A stretch of DNA of 64,000 bases. It comes from Planococcus citri (Eukaryota > Arthropoda > Insecta > Hemiptera > Pseudococcidae). The number at the start of each line of letters is the position of its first letter. Within the stretch, counting starts at the first letter, position 1. The DNA lies in assembly GCF_950023065.1 (NCBI RefSeq), contig NC_088681.1:8990001-9054000 (forward strand). Direction: 5' to 3'. Position numbers and translations under genes: made by a program. Below, one piece after another: positions 23,101 through 36,290 of the stretch. The notes below the pieces were generated by a model, which was not told the DNA's origin, made no database searches, and saw nothing but the letters and a program-made list of their open reading frames with translations.

Positions 23101-24610
23101 CTCGAAAATGAGAAGCAACTCGACTATAGATGATGCTCGAAGACAGCAACCGTATCTAAGAGAGAAAAAAAAACCCATAGCACATTATTACATTCTGGAA
23201 ACGTTTTTGACTTAATTCAAATTGATAAATCGAATATTTGTCGAGGAAAAAAATCGAAATGCATTTGAATTCGTAATACCTTTGCGATGTATGCTTTTCT
23301 TGGCGGAGCTATAAGTAAGACGAGGACGACACAAGGTCTTTTTTATTCTATATACCTTTCAACGTAGCCTTTGAGGATGTACCCGAACGACGCGACGTCG
23401 TCGTTGTAGTGTATTTTCGTTATCGAGTATACACGAGAAGAAATGATAGATGTTTGAATTACATTATTATCTATTCGAATGACGATACGGTATCAGCTGT
23501 CGGGTAAAATTACGACAATTTATCCAGACACCTATATACACGAATTGGTAATCTAGCGATTTGAAAATGTATGCCAATGAGTATCGGAATAATTTATACT
23601 CAGTTAGTCTTAACTAGGCTGTATTGCGAGATTTGTTACGCGAATATAATACTTGCACTGGTGTGTTTTGATATTCATGAATAAAAAGCATCAACGCAAC
23701 GCGTGAACCCAGCTTATGTATATTTTTATCGCTACGAGTGTACGTTGGTGGTGCATTTTCATATGTATGAGGTGTGCGATGAGGCTTTGTTGAATTGCCA
23801 AAAAGCAAGGTACAGTACGCGATACAAGTGAACAATACGAAGAGATGAAGCGAGGGATACTCGTAGATATTCGTGGTGTTGGGTAATTTAAGCGTGTATA
23901 TGTGTGGGAAATTTACAACCGTTGTACTTGTTGCTGCTGCGCCATGAACAGTATATAAAGGGTATTTGTGTGCATGGCGAGGTTGGCGATTATACGAGTA
24001 CGAGTACGAGTACATGAAACGAACTAGAAACTCTCAAGTATAGTTTCTTCTAGTATACACCCCCTCCCCGTACTCCGTTTTCTTCCAAATTTAGTGTGAA
24101 CTCGGCTCACTCGTCATAAATTAGGCGTTAATAAAATTCCACTGTTGACGCGGTACACTGGTCGATACCCATTAATATTAATTTCCGCGCCTTTCTCGTA
24201 CCTATTCCAATCGGCGAAAATACTCGTGTATTATACTCTTATTGTAGATTTTGGCGCGAGTCGAGGCATAGAATACCAGGTAATACCGCAGAAAAAAACA
24301 TGCGACTGTGGACGCGAACGTCTCTATAGAGCCGGCTTTCTCCCTGTGAGATGATAATTTCGGTGTTTTGTGGAAAGTGTGGTTCGATAAATTTGTTTTC
24401 CAGGTTACCATTGGATGTTTTAGGAGATATAGGTTCTTTCGATATATTTGAATATGAAAGTTGCTCAGGAAAAAATTCAGCTCTATAGAGATACCTCTTG
24501 GAGGGATGATATTGGTTCTCGAAGGTAATTTTCAAATAAATCGTTGTGTTTTTGCTTTAGACGCTACTCAACGTTTTATTGGGGAAAATGACCTAGTTCC
24601 GTGGGTATAA
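23101..24610. other. Spacer between mirror-image satellite arrays
   Basis: About 1.5 kb without satellite cores. The spacer itself is not palindromic: its two ends do not match. It includes ACGAGTACGAGTACGAGTAC near 23,995-24,012. Several sub-135-codon ORFs lack recognisable features. Confidence 0.5.
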
Positions 24611-27600
24611 TATTTAGACGATTCGTTCGTGAACGAGTCACTTACACGAATCAATGCGTTCACGAATGATTCACTAAAAATTATTCAAATCAGTCGATTC
24701 GCTCGCGAATGATTCACTAAAAATAATTCAAGTCGTTCTTGAATGACTCAGCAAACATGAATCAAATTATACGATTCGTTCGCGAACGAGTGACTTGAAC
24801 AAATCAATTCGCTCGCGAAAGTCCCGAATGATTCACTAAAACTTGTTTAATTCGTTCGAGAATAAATAACTATTCAAACCGTTCGTTAATGATTCACTAA
24901 ATAATTCAATTCGTTCCTCAATGACTCAGCAAAAATGAATCAAATTAGACGATTCGTTCGCGAACGAGTCACTTAAACGCATCAATTCATTCGCGAATGA
25001 TTCACTAGAAATTATTTAATTCGTTCGCGAATGAATTATTAATCAAACCGTTCGTTAATGATTCACTAAAAATCAGTTGAATGAATCGATTCGTTCGCGA
25101 ACGAGTCACTTATACAAATCAATTCGTTCGCGAATGATTCACTGAAAATTATTCAATTCGTTCGCGAATGACCCACCGAAAATTATTCAAATCAGTCGAT
25201 TCGTTCGCGAACGAGTCACACATACGAATCAATTCGTTCATGAATGATTCACTAAAAACTATTCAATTCGTTCGCGAATAAAATACGAAAAATCTAATGA
25301 AATTAGACGATTCGTTCGCGAACGAGTCACTTAAACGAATCAATTCGTTCGCAAATGATTCACTAACAATTTTTCAATAATTATTCAATTCTTTCGCGAA
25401 TAGCCCACCAAAAATCTAATGTAGATACTTAATTAATTCACGAACGAATCGATTCATTGAACTGACTTCTACTGAATAATTAACGAACGGTTTGAATAAT
25501 TTATTCGAGAACGAATTGAATAATTTTTAGTGAATCATTCGTGAACTAATTGATTCGTTCAAGTGACTCATTCGCGAACGAACCGTCCAATTTCATTACA
25601 TTTTTGGTGGGTCATTCGCGAACGAGACACTTACACGAATCAATTCGTTCACGAATGATTCACTAAAAACTATTCAATTCGTTCGGGAATGACCCACCAA
25701 AAATTATTCAAATCAGTCGATTCGTTCGCGAATGAATCACTGAAAATTATTCAATTCGTTCGCGAATGACCCACCACAGATCGAATGAAACTTGACGATT
25801 CTTTCGCAAACGAGTAACTTATACGAATCAGTTCGTTCGCGAATACATTATTCGAACCCTGTGTTGATGATTCACTAAAAGTCAGTTAAATGAATCGATT
25901 CGTTCGTGAACGAGTCACTTATACGAATCAATTATTTCGCTAATGATTCACTAACAATTATTTAATTCGTTCGCGAATGACCCACCAAAAATCTAATGTA
26001 ATTAGTTCAAGAACGAATCGATTCATTTAACTGACTTCTACTGAATAATTAACGAACGGTTTGAATAATTTATTCGCGAACGAATTGATTAATTTTTAGT
26101 GAATCATTCGTGAACGAATTGATGTGTTCAAGTGACTCGTTCGCGAACGAACGGTCTAATTTCATTAGATTTTTGGTGGGTCATTCGCGATCGAGTCACT
26201 TACACGAATCAATTCGTTCACGAATGATTCACTAAAAACCATTCAATTCGTTCGCGAATGACCCACCAAAAATTATTCAAATCAGTCGATTCGTTCGCGA
26301 ACAAGTCACTTATAAAAATCAATTCGTTCGCGAATGACCCAACCACAGATCGTATGAAATTTGATGATTCGTTCGCGAACGAATCACTTACACGAATCAA
26401 TTCGTTCACGAATGATTCACTAAAAACTGTTCAATTCGTTCGCGAATGACCCGCCCAAAATTATTCAAATCAGTCGATTCGTTCACGAACGAGTCACTCA
26501 TACAAATCAATTCGTTGGCGAATGATTCACTGAAAATTATTCAATTCGTTCGTGAATGACCCACCACAGATCGAATGAAATTAGACGATTCGTTCGCGAA
26601 CGAGTCACTTACACGAATCAATTCGTTAACGAATGATTCACTAAAAACTATTCAATTCGTTCGCGAATGACCCACCAAAAATTATTCAAATCAGTCGATT
26701 CGTTCGCGAATGATTCACTGAAAATTATTCAATTTGTTCGCGAATGACCCACCACAGATCGAATGAAATTAGACGATTCGTTCGCGAACGAGTCACTTAA
26801 ACGAATCAATTTGTTCGCGAATAAATTATTCGAACCGTCTGTTGATGATCCACTAAAAGTCAGTTAAATGAATCGATTCGCTCATGAACGAGTCACTTAT
26901 ACGAATCAATTCTTTCGCAAATGATTCACTAACAGTTATTCAATTAGTTCACGAACGAATCGATTCATTTAACTGACTTCTACTGAATAGTTAACGAACG
27001 GTTTGAATAATTTATTCGCGAACGAATTGAATAGTTTTTAGTGAATCATTCGTGAACGAATTGATTCATGTATGTGTCTCGTTCGCGAATGACCCACCAA
27101 AAATCTAATGAAATTAGAGGGTTCGTTCGCGTACGAATCACTTGAACAAATCAATTCGTTCACGAATGATTCACTAGAAACAAATTCAATTCGTTCGCGA
27201 ATGACCCGCCAAAAAATCGAATGAAATTTGACGATTCGTTCGTGATCGAGTCACTTGAACGAATCAATGCGTTCGCGAATGATTCACTAAAAATTATTCA
27301 ATTCGTTCGTGAATAAAATTATTCAAACCGTTCGTTAATGATTCAGTGGAAGTCATTTAAATGAATCGATTCGCTCATGAACGAGTCACTAATACGAATC
27401 AATTCATTCGCGAATGATTAACCAAAAATCACCCAATTCGTTCGCGAATGATTCACCAAAAATTATTCAACTCAGTCGCGAATGATTCGTTTAAAAACGT
27501 CGAATCATTCTAGAACGAGGAAATCACCTGGAAAATGTGACGAAAAGACAGAATAAAACATTTTTCCGTGGGTGAAAAAAAATAATGAACGTTTCGTTCG

Positions 27601-28060
27601 CGAACGATTTGCTCATAGAGGAAAAATCATTCGCGAACAAATAAATCACTAAAAAAAATCAAATTAGGTGTGGATGATATAGGTAACAAACTTGACATTT
27701 TGAACCCTATCGTGAAAAAATCGACTCAATTCGGTCGCGAATGATTCGTTCAAAAACGTCGAATCATTCGAGAACGACTGAATCACTTGGAAAAGATTAT
27801 AAAGACAAAGTAAAACGAAACATTCTTTCTCATCTGTAAATAAAAATTCCGAATATGATTCATTCGCGAACGAATCGCTCAGACGAAGAAAATCGTTCGC
27901 GAACAAATGAATCACTAGGGAAAAAAGTCGAATTAGGGTATGGGTGACATCAGACATGACGAAACTTCACTATCGAACCGTATCACGTGAGACTGGACTC
28001 AATTCGTTCGCGAATGATTTGTTCAGAATCGAAGAATCATTCGAGAACGACTGAATCACT
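24611..28060 (-). repeat. TTCGTTCGCGAACGAA satellite, array 2 (orientation B)
   Basis: This is the reverse complement of array 1 vocabulary: AATTCGTTCGCGAATGATTCACT and GATTCGTTCGCGAACGAGTCACTT. Longer shared blocks recur, for example CTTCTACTGAATAATTAACG at about 25,467, 26,035 and 26,978. The right flank (27,530-28,080) is the inverse of 21,080-21,660, including GGACAAGACA and the GAATCATTCGAGAACGACTG block, and similarity continues outward to about 28,330 against 20,750-20,830. Confidence 0.95.
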
Positions 28061-28400
28061 TGGACAAGACAATGCAGTGGTACCAATTTTCGGTCATTAT
28101 TGCCAATTTCAAAAAACCAAAAAAATGTGCCGAGTTATTGGCTATTTTTTTCGATTTGTACGATGACGACCCACCTCTTTGAGGACCAATATCATCCTCC
28201 AGAGGCACTTCTGGAGCTAAAAAAATTTCTGATCAACTTTCAACTCAGAATGGAGATCTTTAAATCAAGGAGAACAGGATTTCCAAACTCAAGATTCCTG
28301 CTGTAAGAATAATTTTGTCAAGCAGAAGTGAACGAAGAGCGATTAGATTTTCCCTTTCCTGTATGTTTTGAGTCCATTTTTTGGTTCATCAATCTGAAAG
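28061..28400 (-). repeat. Inverted counterpart of the 20.7-21.0 kb flank
   Basis: Read on the minus strand, ATTATTCTTACAGCAGGAATC and TTTGGAAATCCTGTTCTCC (about 28,260-28,310) align with ATTATTCTTCCAGTAAGAAC and TTTGGAAATCCTTTTCTCC at about 20,770-20,810. This extends the mirror symmetry of arrays 1 and 2 into the GCGGGTTCTG-type unit, although the GCGGGTTCTGCGCC landmark itself is not clear on this side. Confidence 0.6.
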
Positions 28401-30697
28401 CACGAGGCACTCCTCTTTTCTTACTGAGACCAATTCAAAAGATACATTATGAAACACGCAGCTTACCCTTCGAAGATACGGAAGAAAAATAGCGCAGTTT
28501 AAACCCACTTACTCATCCCATCATATCACCTATTTTCTCGTCATTCACGTCTGCCACGATCGTTACGTACATAAAGAAAAAAAAACGACAACAACGACAA
28601 CGACGAATCTAGGATAAATGATGTTAACATTTCAGATAAGAATATACATTCACACACGTCCATAGCGAGTTACACGTGATAGGCGTTGAGAATGGGACGA
28701 ATTGGCGTCTCTCTATACCTATTTGAAGGTCGCAGGGCCGTGACTGGTATTTTTCGAAAAAGAACAGAGAGAAAAAAACTCGAACGTTCGTTCATTCGAG
28801 ACGTTTGAGAGACTCGTGTTTGGACGTTAGAATTTGCCAGAGTGAGTAAGAGAGAGCGAGAACGAGAAAGAGAAAAATAGAAAACGATAGACGCCCACGA
28901 ACTAAAAGGCCAGTGTATCTTGGAAGAATAGTAAATCGCCTGCTCCAATTTCAAACAGCAACATAGAGTACACAGATCGACATTACGTATTCGTATCGTT
29001 TTTATAGGCTACTAGGTCGGCTCGGCAGCCTTATTTCGCATCTTGGAGTCATTTATAATGTCGCTGGAGCGCATTTCTTGCGTCTAATTTGCCGAAATAA
29101 TTATAAATACCGGATTCCTACACCGAATAGGATGTCTTCGAGAGTAAGACGCGAATACGGTTACCTTTACCTAGATCCTTGAAAAAAAGGAGTAAAAAAT
29201 CCACGCAGCAGTAAAGCGAGAGACGTAGTATAGAGTCGTAGGTAGTTAATATAATTCTCGAAAATTCGACGTTAATCCTCGCGACTTTTGTTAATTTCTA
29301 GCAACGACCTTTTCTTTCTTTCTTTCTCGATTCTCTTTATATTATACGTTTAAAGGTTTAAGCTGGCGCAAAACGCCACTATGGCATGTACAGTTTTATG
29401 GCAATAAATAAAGCTTAGCTAGTTACAACCTCAGGTGTTTAATTTCCGGTGTGTTTTTGAAAATAAGATAATCCTATAGGCATTAAGGGCAGATTTAATT
29501 TGACTTGTACGAAGAAAATTAGTTTTATACGAAAGCTCGTGCTTATGGCGGATGGCCACCGCGACAACGATATCGAATTCGAGACTATGTCTGCTTCTTT
29601 TTTTCTTTTTTTACGACCACGATTCGTTTTCCCAATATACAGGCGCCTGCCTATTCTCTCCGAGAGATTTATATTTCACTATTTTTTTTTACGTAATATA
29701 AAAACTACGCAGACTGGAAGCGTGAACCTGCTGGATATGGAATGTCATAGGCAACGTTTTTTTTCTTCCATCGACTATACGAAGGGATGAAGTTGGATAG
29801 TATTTCTTTGATATCGTTTTACCATAAAAAGCTCGTAGTTCTCGTATTACTCGGCACAGCGAGTCAGAAAGCTGCACAGATAAAGGTTCGTATTTTATTC
29901 GTGTAAAATGATTCGTTTTTGAATTATTTCATTCGACTATTTACTTCTGTTTGCATTGGATTTCCGCTCATGGTTCGGTTATTATCGTATAAATAATTTG
30001 GGTCCGCCCGTGTTGACTCAATTTCTCACATAGAGGATGCTGTACCTACCTACCCGTGTATTATGGGGTGTTTTATTACATCAAAATGCTGCAGACCGTT
30101 TCGTCATAAGTTTAATTTAATTACCACCAAAGATTGATAATTAATTATCCGCTTTATTCGAGCATTTGATTTTTAAAACAAACAACCAGGAAAAGTCGAG
30201 CTATAGATATTTGAAAATAGGAACAACGCGTTGGTTGCTGAAATTCTACGTAGGTATTACTTTTTATCTACACCGATCAAGAATTTCGGAACAACTTCAC
30301 TCGTGAAATTTAACTCGATCAAATAGAGGAAAAAATATTAAAGTTTTTGGAAATTTGTAAAGTCAAGGTTGATTTGTGCTTTTCCAATTGTCCAGGGATT
30401 TTTACACTGTATGTACTAAGTTATGGTCTGTAGAAAAGTTGATAACTTTTGCTCGGCTCGATTTTTTTTTACTCGTTTAATGGAAGTTTCAGATTCGGCA
30501 ACAACTTCGCTACTCGAACCATTCGGCCCAAAAGGTTTTCAAGCAATATTTTATGATATTTATGGCGCGTTTTATTGATTCGAGACGCGAAAAATGCCAA
30601 AATAAGGTACTTTTGGACAACCTATGGACATTTTTTCTTATATGAAGTGGATGGCAAGTTTGGTGTAAGTTTGCATCACGTTTCTGTCGTTCATGTA
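28401..30697. other. Single-copy-looking sequence, no gene recognised
   Basis: It contains a purine-rich AGAGAGAGCGAGAACGAGAA stretch near 28,850 and a T-rich tract near 29,600. Small ORFs (such as 29,500-29,790) show no domain, signal or splice evidence that I could support. Confidence 0.4.
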
Positions 30698-30939
30698 CAG
30701 GGGTCGGCATAAGTTAGTATTCCGATTTGCACAAACGAAAATTTTTTCAAATGAAAATGAATTTTTTTTTCTGTAGTGACATCGCGAGGAAAAAAACTAT
30801 TATTACCAAAGTGTTGGTGGGACTTCCACGAACACAACGCACTACCTACAAGACCTTCTATCTACTCATTACACACAACAGGGTGTTAAAAAGAACGCAT
30901 CAGTTTTTGAATTGGAATACTAACTTATGCCGACCCCTG
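30698..30939. mobile_element. TA-flanked MITE, 242 bp (mariner-type termini)
   Basis: The termini start CAGGGGTCGGCATAAG and are inverted at 30,914-30,939; the perfect TIR is 26 bp (through TTAGTATTCC). TA flanks both ends (30,696-30,697 and 30,940-30,941). CAGGGGTCGGCA-like ends are seen in Tc1/mariner elements. The inside has no transposase and is too short to encode one. Confidence 0.85.
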
Positions 30940-30941
30940 TA

Positions 30942-31385
30942 CTTACATGAGGAATACCTATTCGATGAGAATTGATGTGAGATTTTTCAAATTTTGAGGA
31001 AATTTTAAATTTCAAGTTGAAAATGGATACAGAAAAAGAAAAGAAATACGCAAAACAAGAAAAAAAATTGAAAATAAAAAATAATGAGTAAAACAAAACA
31101 AATTTCAAAAATGAGTTAGGTCAGAAAAAAAAATACTTTGAGAAGAACAAACAGAAGCAGAATGATTTTCCATATCACTTTATTTCTTATTCCAATCTCA
31201 ACAGCTTCATTATCTTATTGCATTTTGATTTGCATTGAAAATTTTGCGAGTGGATTCTCAAATAAACACGAGCACCTCTAAAAATCCACTAAAAACAACG
31301 CAAAAATAATTGGCGGAAATGGAAAATTAGGCCAAAAACACGAGTACCTAACTTGAGGGCTGCGATGAGAAATCTTTTCTGAAGA
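30942..31385. other. AT-rich sequence before array 3
   Basis: No gene seen. It leads into a GCGGGTTCTGCGCC unit at 31,391. Confidence 0.4.
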
Positions 31386-31454
31386 GGTGAGCGGGTTCTG
31401 CGCCAGGAATGCCAGATTTTGATCTTCACTTACCCTAGAACGAACGAGAAGGGA
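31386..31454 (+). repeat. GCGGGTTCTGCGCC unit fragment at the array 3 edge
   Basis: GCGGGTTCTGCGCCAGGAAT at 31,391 is followed by CTAGAACGAACGAGAAGGGA, and within 20 bases by the first satellite core. The second half of the unit is absent, replaced by the array. Confidence 0.75.
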
Positions 31455-34300
31455 ATCTTTCACGAACGAATTGATTCATTTTTTGAAAGAACCATTCAAG
31501 TACGAATAAATTCATTTTTAGCGAATTATTCGCAAACGAATTGATTAATTCATTAATTTATAAATCGATTCGTTCGTAAACGATTCACTAAAAGTCAGTT
31601 AAATGAGTCGATTCGTTCATGAACGAGTTACTTATACGAACCAATTCATTAGCGAATGATTTACCAAGTATCATTCAATTTGACCGCAAATTATTCACTA
31701 AAAATTATCTAAATCAGTTGATTCGTTCGCGAATGACTCACTAAAAATTATTCAATTCGTTTCGCGAATGACCCACCAAAAATTATTCAATTTGTTCTTG
31801 AATGATTCACCAAAAATTATCTAAATTGATCGATTCGTCCGCGAACGAATCTCTCATATGAATCAATACGTTCGCGAATGATTCACTAAAAATGATTCAA
31901 TTCGTTCGTGAATAACCCACCAAAAATTATGCAATTCGTTCGTGAATGATTCACCAAAAATTTTCTAAATTGGTCGTTTCGTTCGAAAACGAGTCACTCA
32001 TACGTATCAATTCGTTCGCGACTAACCCACCACAAAATATTCAATTCGTTTGTGAATAATTCACCAAAAATAATCTAAATTGATCGATTTGTTTGCGAAT
32101 GAATCACTCATACGAATCGATTAGTTCGCGAATGATTTTGATTCACCAAAAATTATTCAATTTGTTCGCGAATGATTCACCAAAAATTAATTAAATTGGT
32201 CGATTCGTTCGCGAACGAGTCACCCATACGAATCAATTCGTTCGCGAATGAGTCACTCATACGAATCAATTCGTTCACGAATGATTTACTAAATGTTATT
32301 CAAATCTATCGCGAATGATTCACCAAAAATTATTCAATTCGTTCATGAATGATTCACCAAAAATTATCTAAATTGATCAATTCGTTCGCGAACGAATCAC
32401 TTATACGAATCAATTCGTTCGCAAATGATTCACTGAAAATGGTTCAATTCGTTCGCGAATAACCCACCAAAAATTATGCAATTCGTTCGTGAATGATTCA
32501 CCAAAAATTATCCAAATTGGTCGTTTCGTTCGCGAACGAGTCACTCATACGAATCAATTCGTTCGCGAATAATTTACTAAATGTTATTCAAATTTATCGC
32601 GAATGATTCACCAAAAATTATTCAATTCGTTCATGAATGATTCACTAAAAATTATCTAAATTGATCAATTCGTTCGCGAGCGAATCACTTATACGAATCA
32701 ATTCGTTCGCAAATGATTCACTGAAAATGGTTCAATTCGTTCGCGAATAACCCACCAAAAATTATGCAATTCGTTCGTGAATGATTCACCAAAAATTATC
32801 CAAATTGGTCGTTTGGTTTGCGAACGAGTCACTCATACGAATCAATTCGTTCGCGAATGACCCACCAAAAAATATTCAATTCGTTCGTGAATGATTCACC
32901 AAAAATTATCTAAATTGGTCGATTCGTTCGCAAACGAATCACTCATACGCATTGATTCGTTCGCGAATAACTCATCAAAAATTATTCAATTCGTTCGTGA
33001 ATGATTCACCAAAAATCATCTAAATTGATCGATTTGTTCGCGAACGAATCACTCATACGAATCGATTCTTTCGCGAATGATTCACTAAAAATGATTCAAT
33101 TCATTCGCGAATAACCCATCAAAAATCATTCAATTTGTTCGTGAATAATTCACCAAAAATTATCTAAACCAACCAAAAATTATTCAATTCGTTCGCGAAC
33201 GATTCACTCATACGAATCAATTCGTTCGCGAATGATTTACTAAATGGTATTCAAATTTATCGCGGATGATTCACCAAAAACTATTCAATTTGTTCATGAA
33301 TGATTCACCAAAAATTATCTAAATTGATCAATTCGTTCGCGAACGAATCACTTATACGAATCAATTCGTTCGCAAATGATTCACTGAAAATGGTTCAATT
33401 CGTTCGCGAATAACCCACCAAAAATTATGCAATTCGTTCGTGAATGATTCACCAAAAATTATCCAAATTGGTCGTTTGGTTTGCGAACGAGTCACTCATA
33501 CGAATCAATTCGTTCGCGAATGACCCACCAAAAAATATTCAATTCGTTCGTGAATGATTCACCAAAAATTATCTAAATTGGTCGATTCGTTCGCAAACGA
33601 ATCACTCATACGAATCGATTCGTTCGCGAATAACCCTTCAAAAATTATTCAATTCGTTCGTGAATGATTCACCAAAAATCATCTAAATTGATCGATTCGT
33701 TCGCGAACGAATCACTCATACGAATCGATTCTTTCGCGAATGATTCACTAAAAGTGATTCAATTCATTCGCGAATAACCCATCAAAAATCATTCAATTTG
33801 TTCGTGAATAATTCACCAAAAATTATCTAAACCAACCAAAAATTATTCAATTCGTTCGCGAACGATTCACTCATACGAATCAATTCGCGAATGATTTACT
33901 AAATGTTATTCAAATTTATCGCGAATGATTCACCAAAAACCATTCAATTTGTTCATGAATGATTTACCAAAAATTAATCAAATTGGCCGATTCGTTCGCG
34001 AACGAGTCGCTCATACGAATCAATTCGTTCGCGAATGATTTACCAAAAATTATTCAATTTGGTCGCGAATGCCTCACCAAAAATTATGCAATTCGGTCGC
34101 GAATGATTCACTAAAAATGATTCATTCCGTTCGCGAATGATTCAGCTAGAAATCAATAAATTTGTTCAATCATCAATCGCTCGTGAATGAATCGATTCGA
34201 TTCACTTCATTTGAAAACCAATCAATGCAAAAGTTTCACAAAAACCGAATCAATTCGTTCACGAATCATTTACTTGAAAACTGCAATATTTTTTTGAAAA
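31455..34300 (-). repeat. TTCGTTCGCGAACGAA satellite, array 3 (orientation B), 663-bp higher-order repeat
   Basis: Core phrases are AATTCGTTCGTGAATGATTCACC, AAAAATTATCTAAATTG and CGAACGAGTCACTCATACG. Landmark variants recur 663 bp apart: GGTTCAATTC at 32,729 and 33,392, GTTTGGTTTGCGAACGAG at 32,811 and 33,474, and TATTCAAATTTATCGCG at 32,585 and 33,248, with a third at 33,907 (659 bp, a 4-bp deletion in between). The right end, about 34,130-34,300, is the inverse of the left end of array 4. Confidence 0.95.
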
Positions 34301-36235
34301 AAGCACAAATCGTCGAAAATGATCAATGTTTTGCAAACTTTGTATGTGCCTAATCGATGAGATATTCCTTTGATGATGTTTGAAAAAATTTGCTCCACGC
34401 TCCTCTATCAATGTTTTTCATGTACGTAGTTGATGGTTGCAGAATTTGGAAAATGGAGAAAAATGCTTTAATAATTTTTCTAAATGATTTGCCCTTTTTG
34501 AAAGAGTATTTTTTTTTTTTAAAGACTAGTCCCATTATCATTATTTTTCGAGTTCATTTAAATAATTCCTTAAAAGACACATTCAAAAAAATATTTCTAC
34601 ATAATAAGTACTTTGATTTAGTTTTATTATCATTCCATTTTTTGATGATTTCAAAATCGAGTCTAATTTATGCATTAAAAGTCGAATCCTCAGTGTTACT
34701 CGGGTAGGCTTATGCCCTAATTTAGGGCCACGTGTTCGTAATTTTCCTGTACCATAAGTGAAGGCTTTTTCCAATTCCATTCGTTCAGAAAAAAAAATAT
34801 TTTCTCAATTTGAAAGGGCAGTTGGAAATACACTCTGTAGGTATACGAAATGAAAAGCATCAATAAAGAAATTAAATCCCCCAGCACGAGGCAACCTTGA
34901 AAATTGAAATCATTACGCTAATTATATACACGAGGAAAAGAACTACACACGATACATCTTGAGGAAAAATACCATTATTTGCCTTAAAATTGAGACCTCC
35001 ATTTACGACAAAAGATCGCCCATTTAGTAATTTGATAAAATAAGATCTAGTTGTAACAATTATACAATATGCAAAGCCGCAATCTACACGAGCCACAGAG
35101 CCATCGGGCTACGTAAGATTTTGCAGTTCGTTACGTGAATTACCACAGCAACCCACACGCACAATGGAATTGGCAAAACCACAAAGTACGAGGTGTGGAA
35201 AATTTGGGATTTCGTCTTCGTACTGTATACAATATACTTTCAGACAATATCTTTTCATTCGTCGTCAGTCATCTCCATCTGAACGAGTGGATCTCTTTTT
35301 AAAAGAGGGTGTTGGGCAAATACACGAAAGCACAAGAAGAAAGTAAAGAAAGGACACGAGAATTATTTCTTCACAAAAGGATACACTTATATAGAGTATA
35401 AAGCCGTGACGATAAACGTATGCCCTAGAGATAAGTCCAAGTTAAAAATTTAACCGCGTTGTTACTTCATCAACTCGCGAGCACTCTCAAGTGATAGGTA
35501 CGATGACAAAAACACAACAACAACACTATAACTTTTAAATGAACGAGTTTTTCTCAAAAGTTTATTGTCCTTTTATCTCGTTAACAGGATCGGTGATCTC
35601 TTTTTAATTCGCCTTCTTTTTTTTACTTTACTTTACTTTACTTCGCAGCTTCTACACCACTTCACGCTAATTCTAAAGGATTATTTAGCAATTTAGAAAA
35701 TTAATTTTACGATGCGTTCCGCTCGAAGCATTAAAGAATTCGGTGTGGGTATAACGAATGAAATGGGGTAAAAAACACAACATTGTAATTGCTTGCAAAA
35801 ACTCGACTTTTAAAGCCATGAATTTCGCAACATTGCCACCTACATCGTACTGCTGGAGTCGTGCTTATGCGAAGGATGATAGAGCAGTGACCTAAATATT
35901 TCCCGAGAAATAAATAAATAAGTTTTCTATTTTTTTTATACAGTATGACGTGTGATTAATATCACATTTGGGGCAGGAAAACAGATGAGAGGTGATTCGT
36001 GCGGATTTTCAACTCGTAAGATACTTTAAAAAATTCAACATGGTCGAGAATTTTCATTATTTCGTTTCCGAATCCACTTTCAGTACGTCTAAAATAATCA
36101 GAACCTCGCGTAATCAGTTCTGAAGCTAATATCGACGCCCCTTAACTGAAGTATCCTATTTTTAATCATTCTGAAATTTCCAGCAGAGTTTTCAATTTTT
36201 TCAGAATTTTTTAATTTTTTTAGAAAGCATGGAAA
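34301..36235. other. Single-copy-looking sequence, no gene recognised
   Basis: There is a (TTTAC)n microsatellite near 35,625-35,650. Open frames at 34.39-34.71 and 34.87-35.10 kb are short and featureless. Nothing else is supported. Confidence 0.4.
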
Positions 36236-36290
36236 TTTTTTTTTTGGGTGTTTATAATTACAAGATTATTACACCCGTAAGGGGGGGGGG

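Noticed and set aside
23614..24015. 133-codon minus-strand ORF in the spacer between arrays 1 and 2
   Set aside because: Tyrosine/serine/histidine-rich start comes from a GTACGA repeat; no domain or splice signals that I could support.
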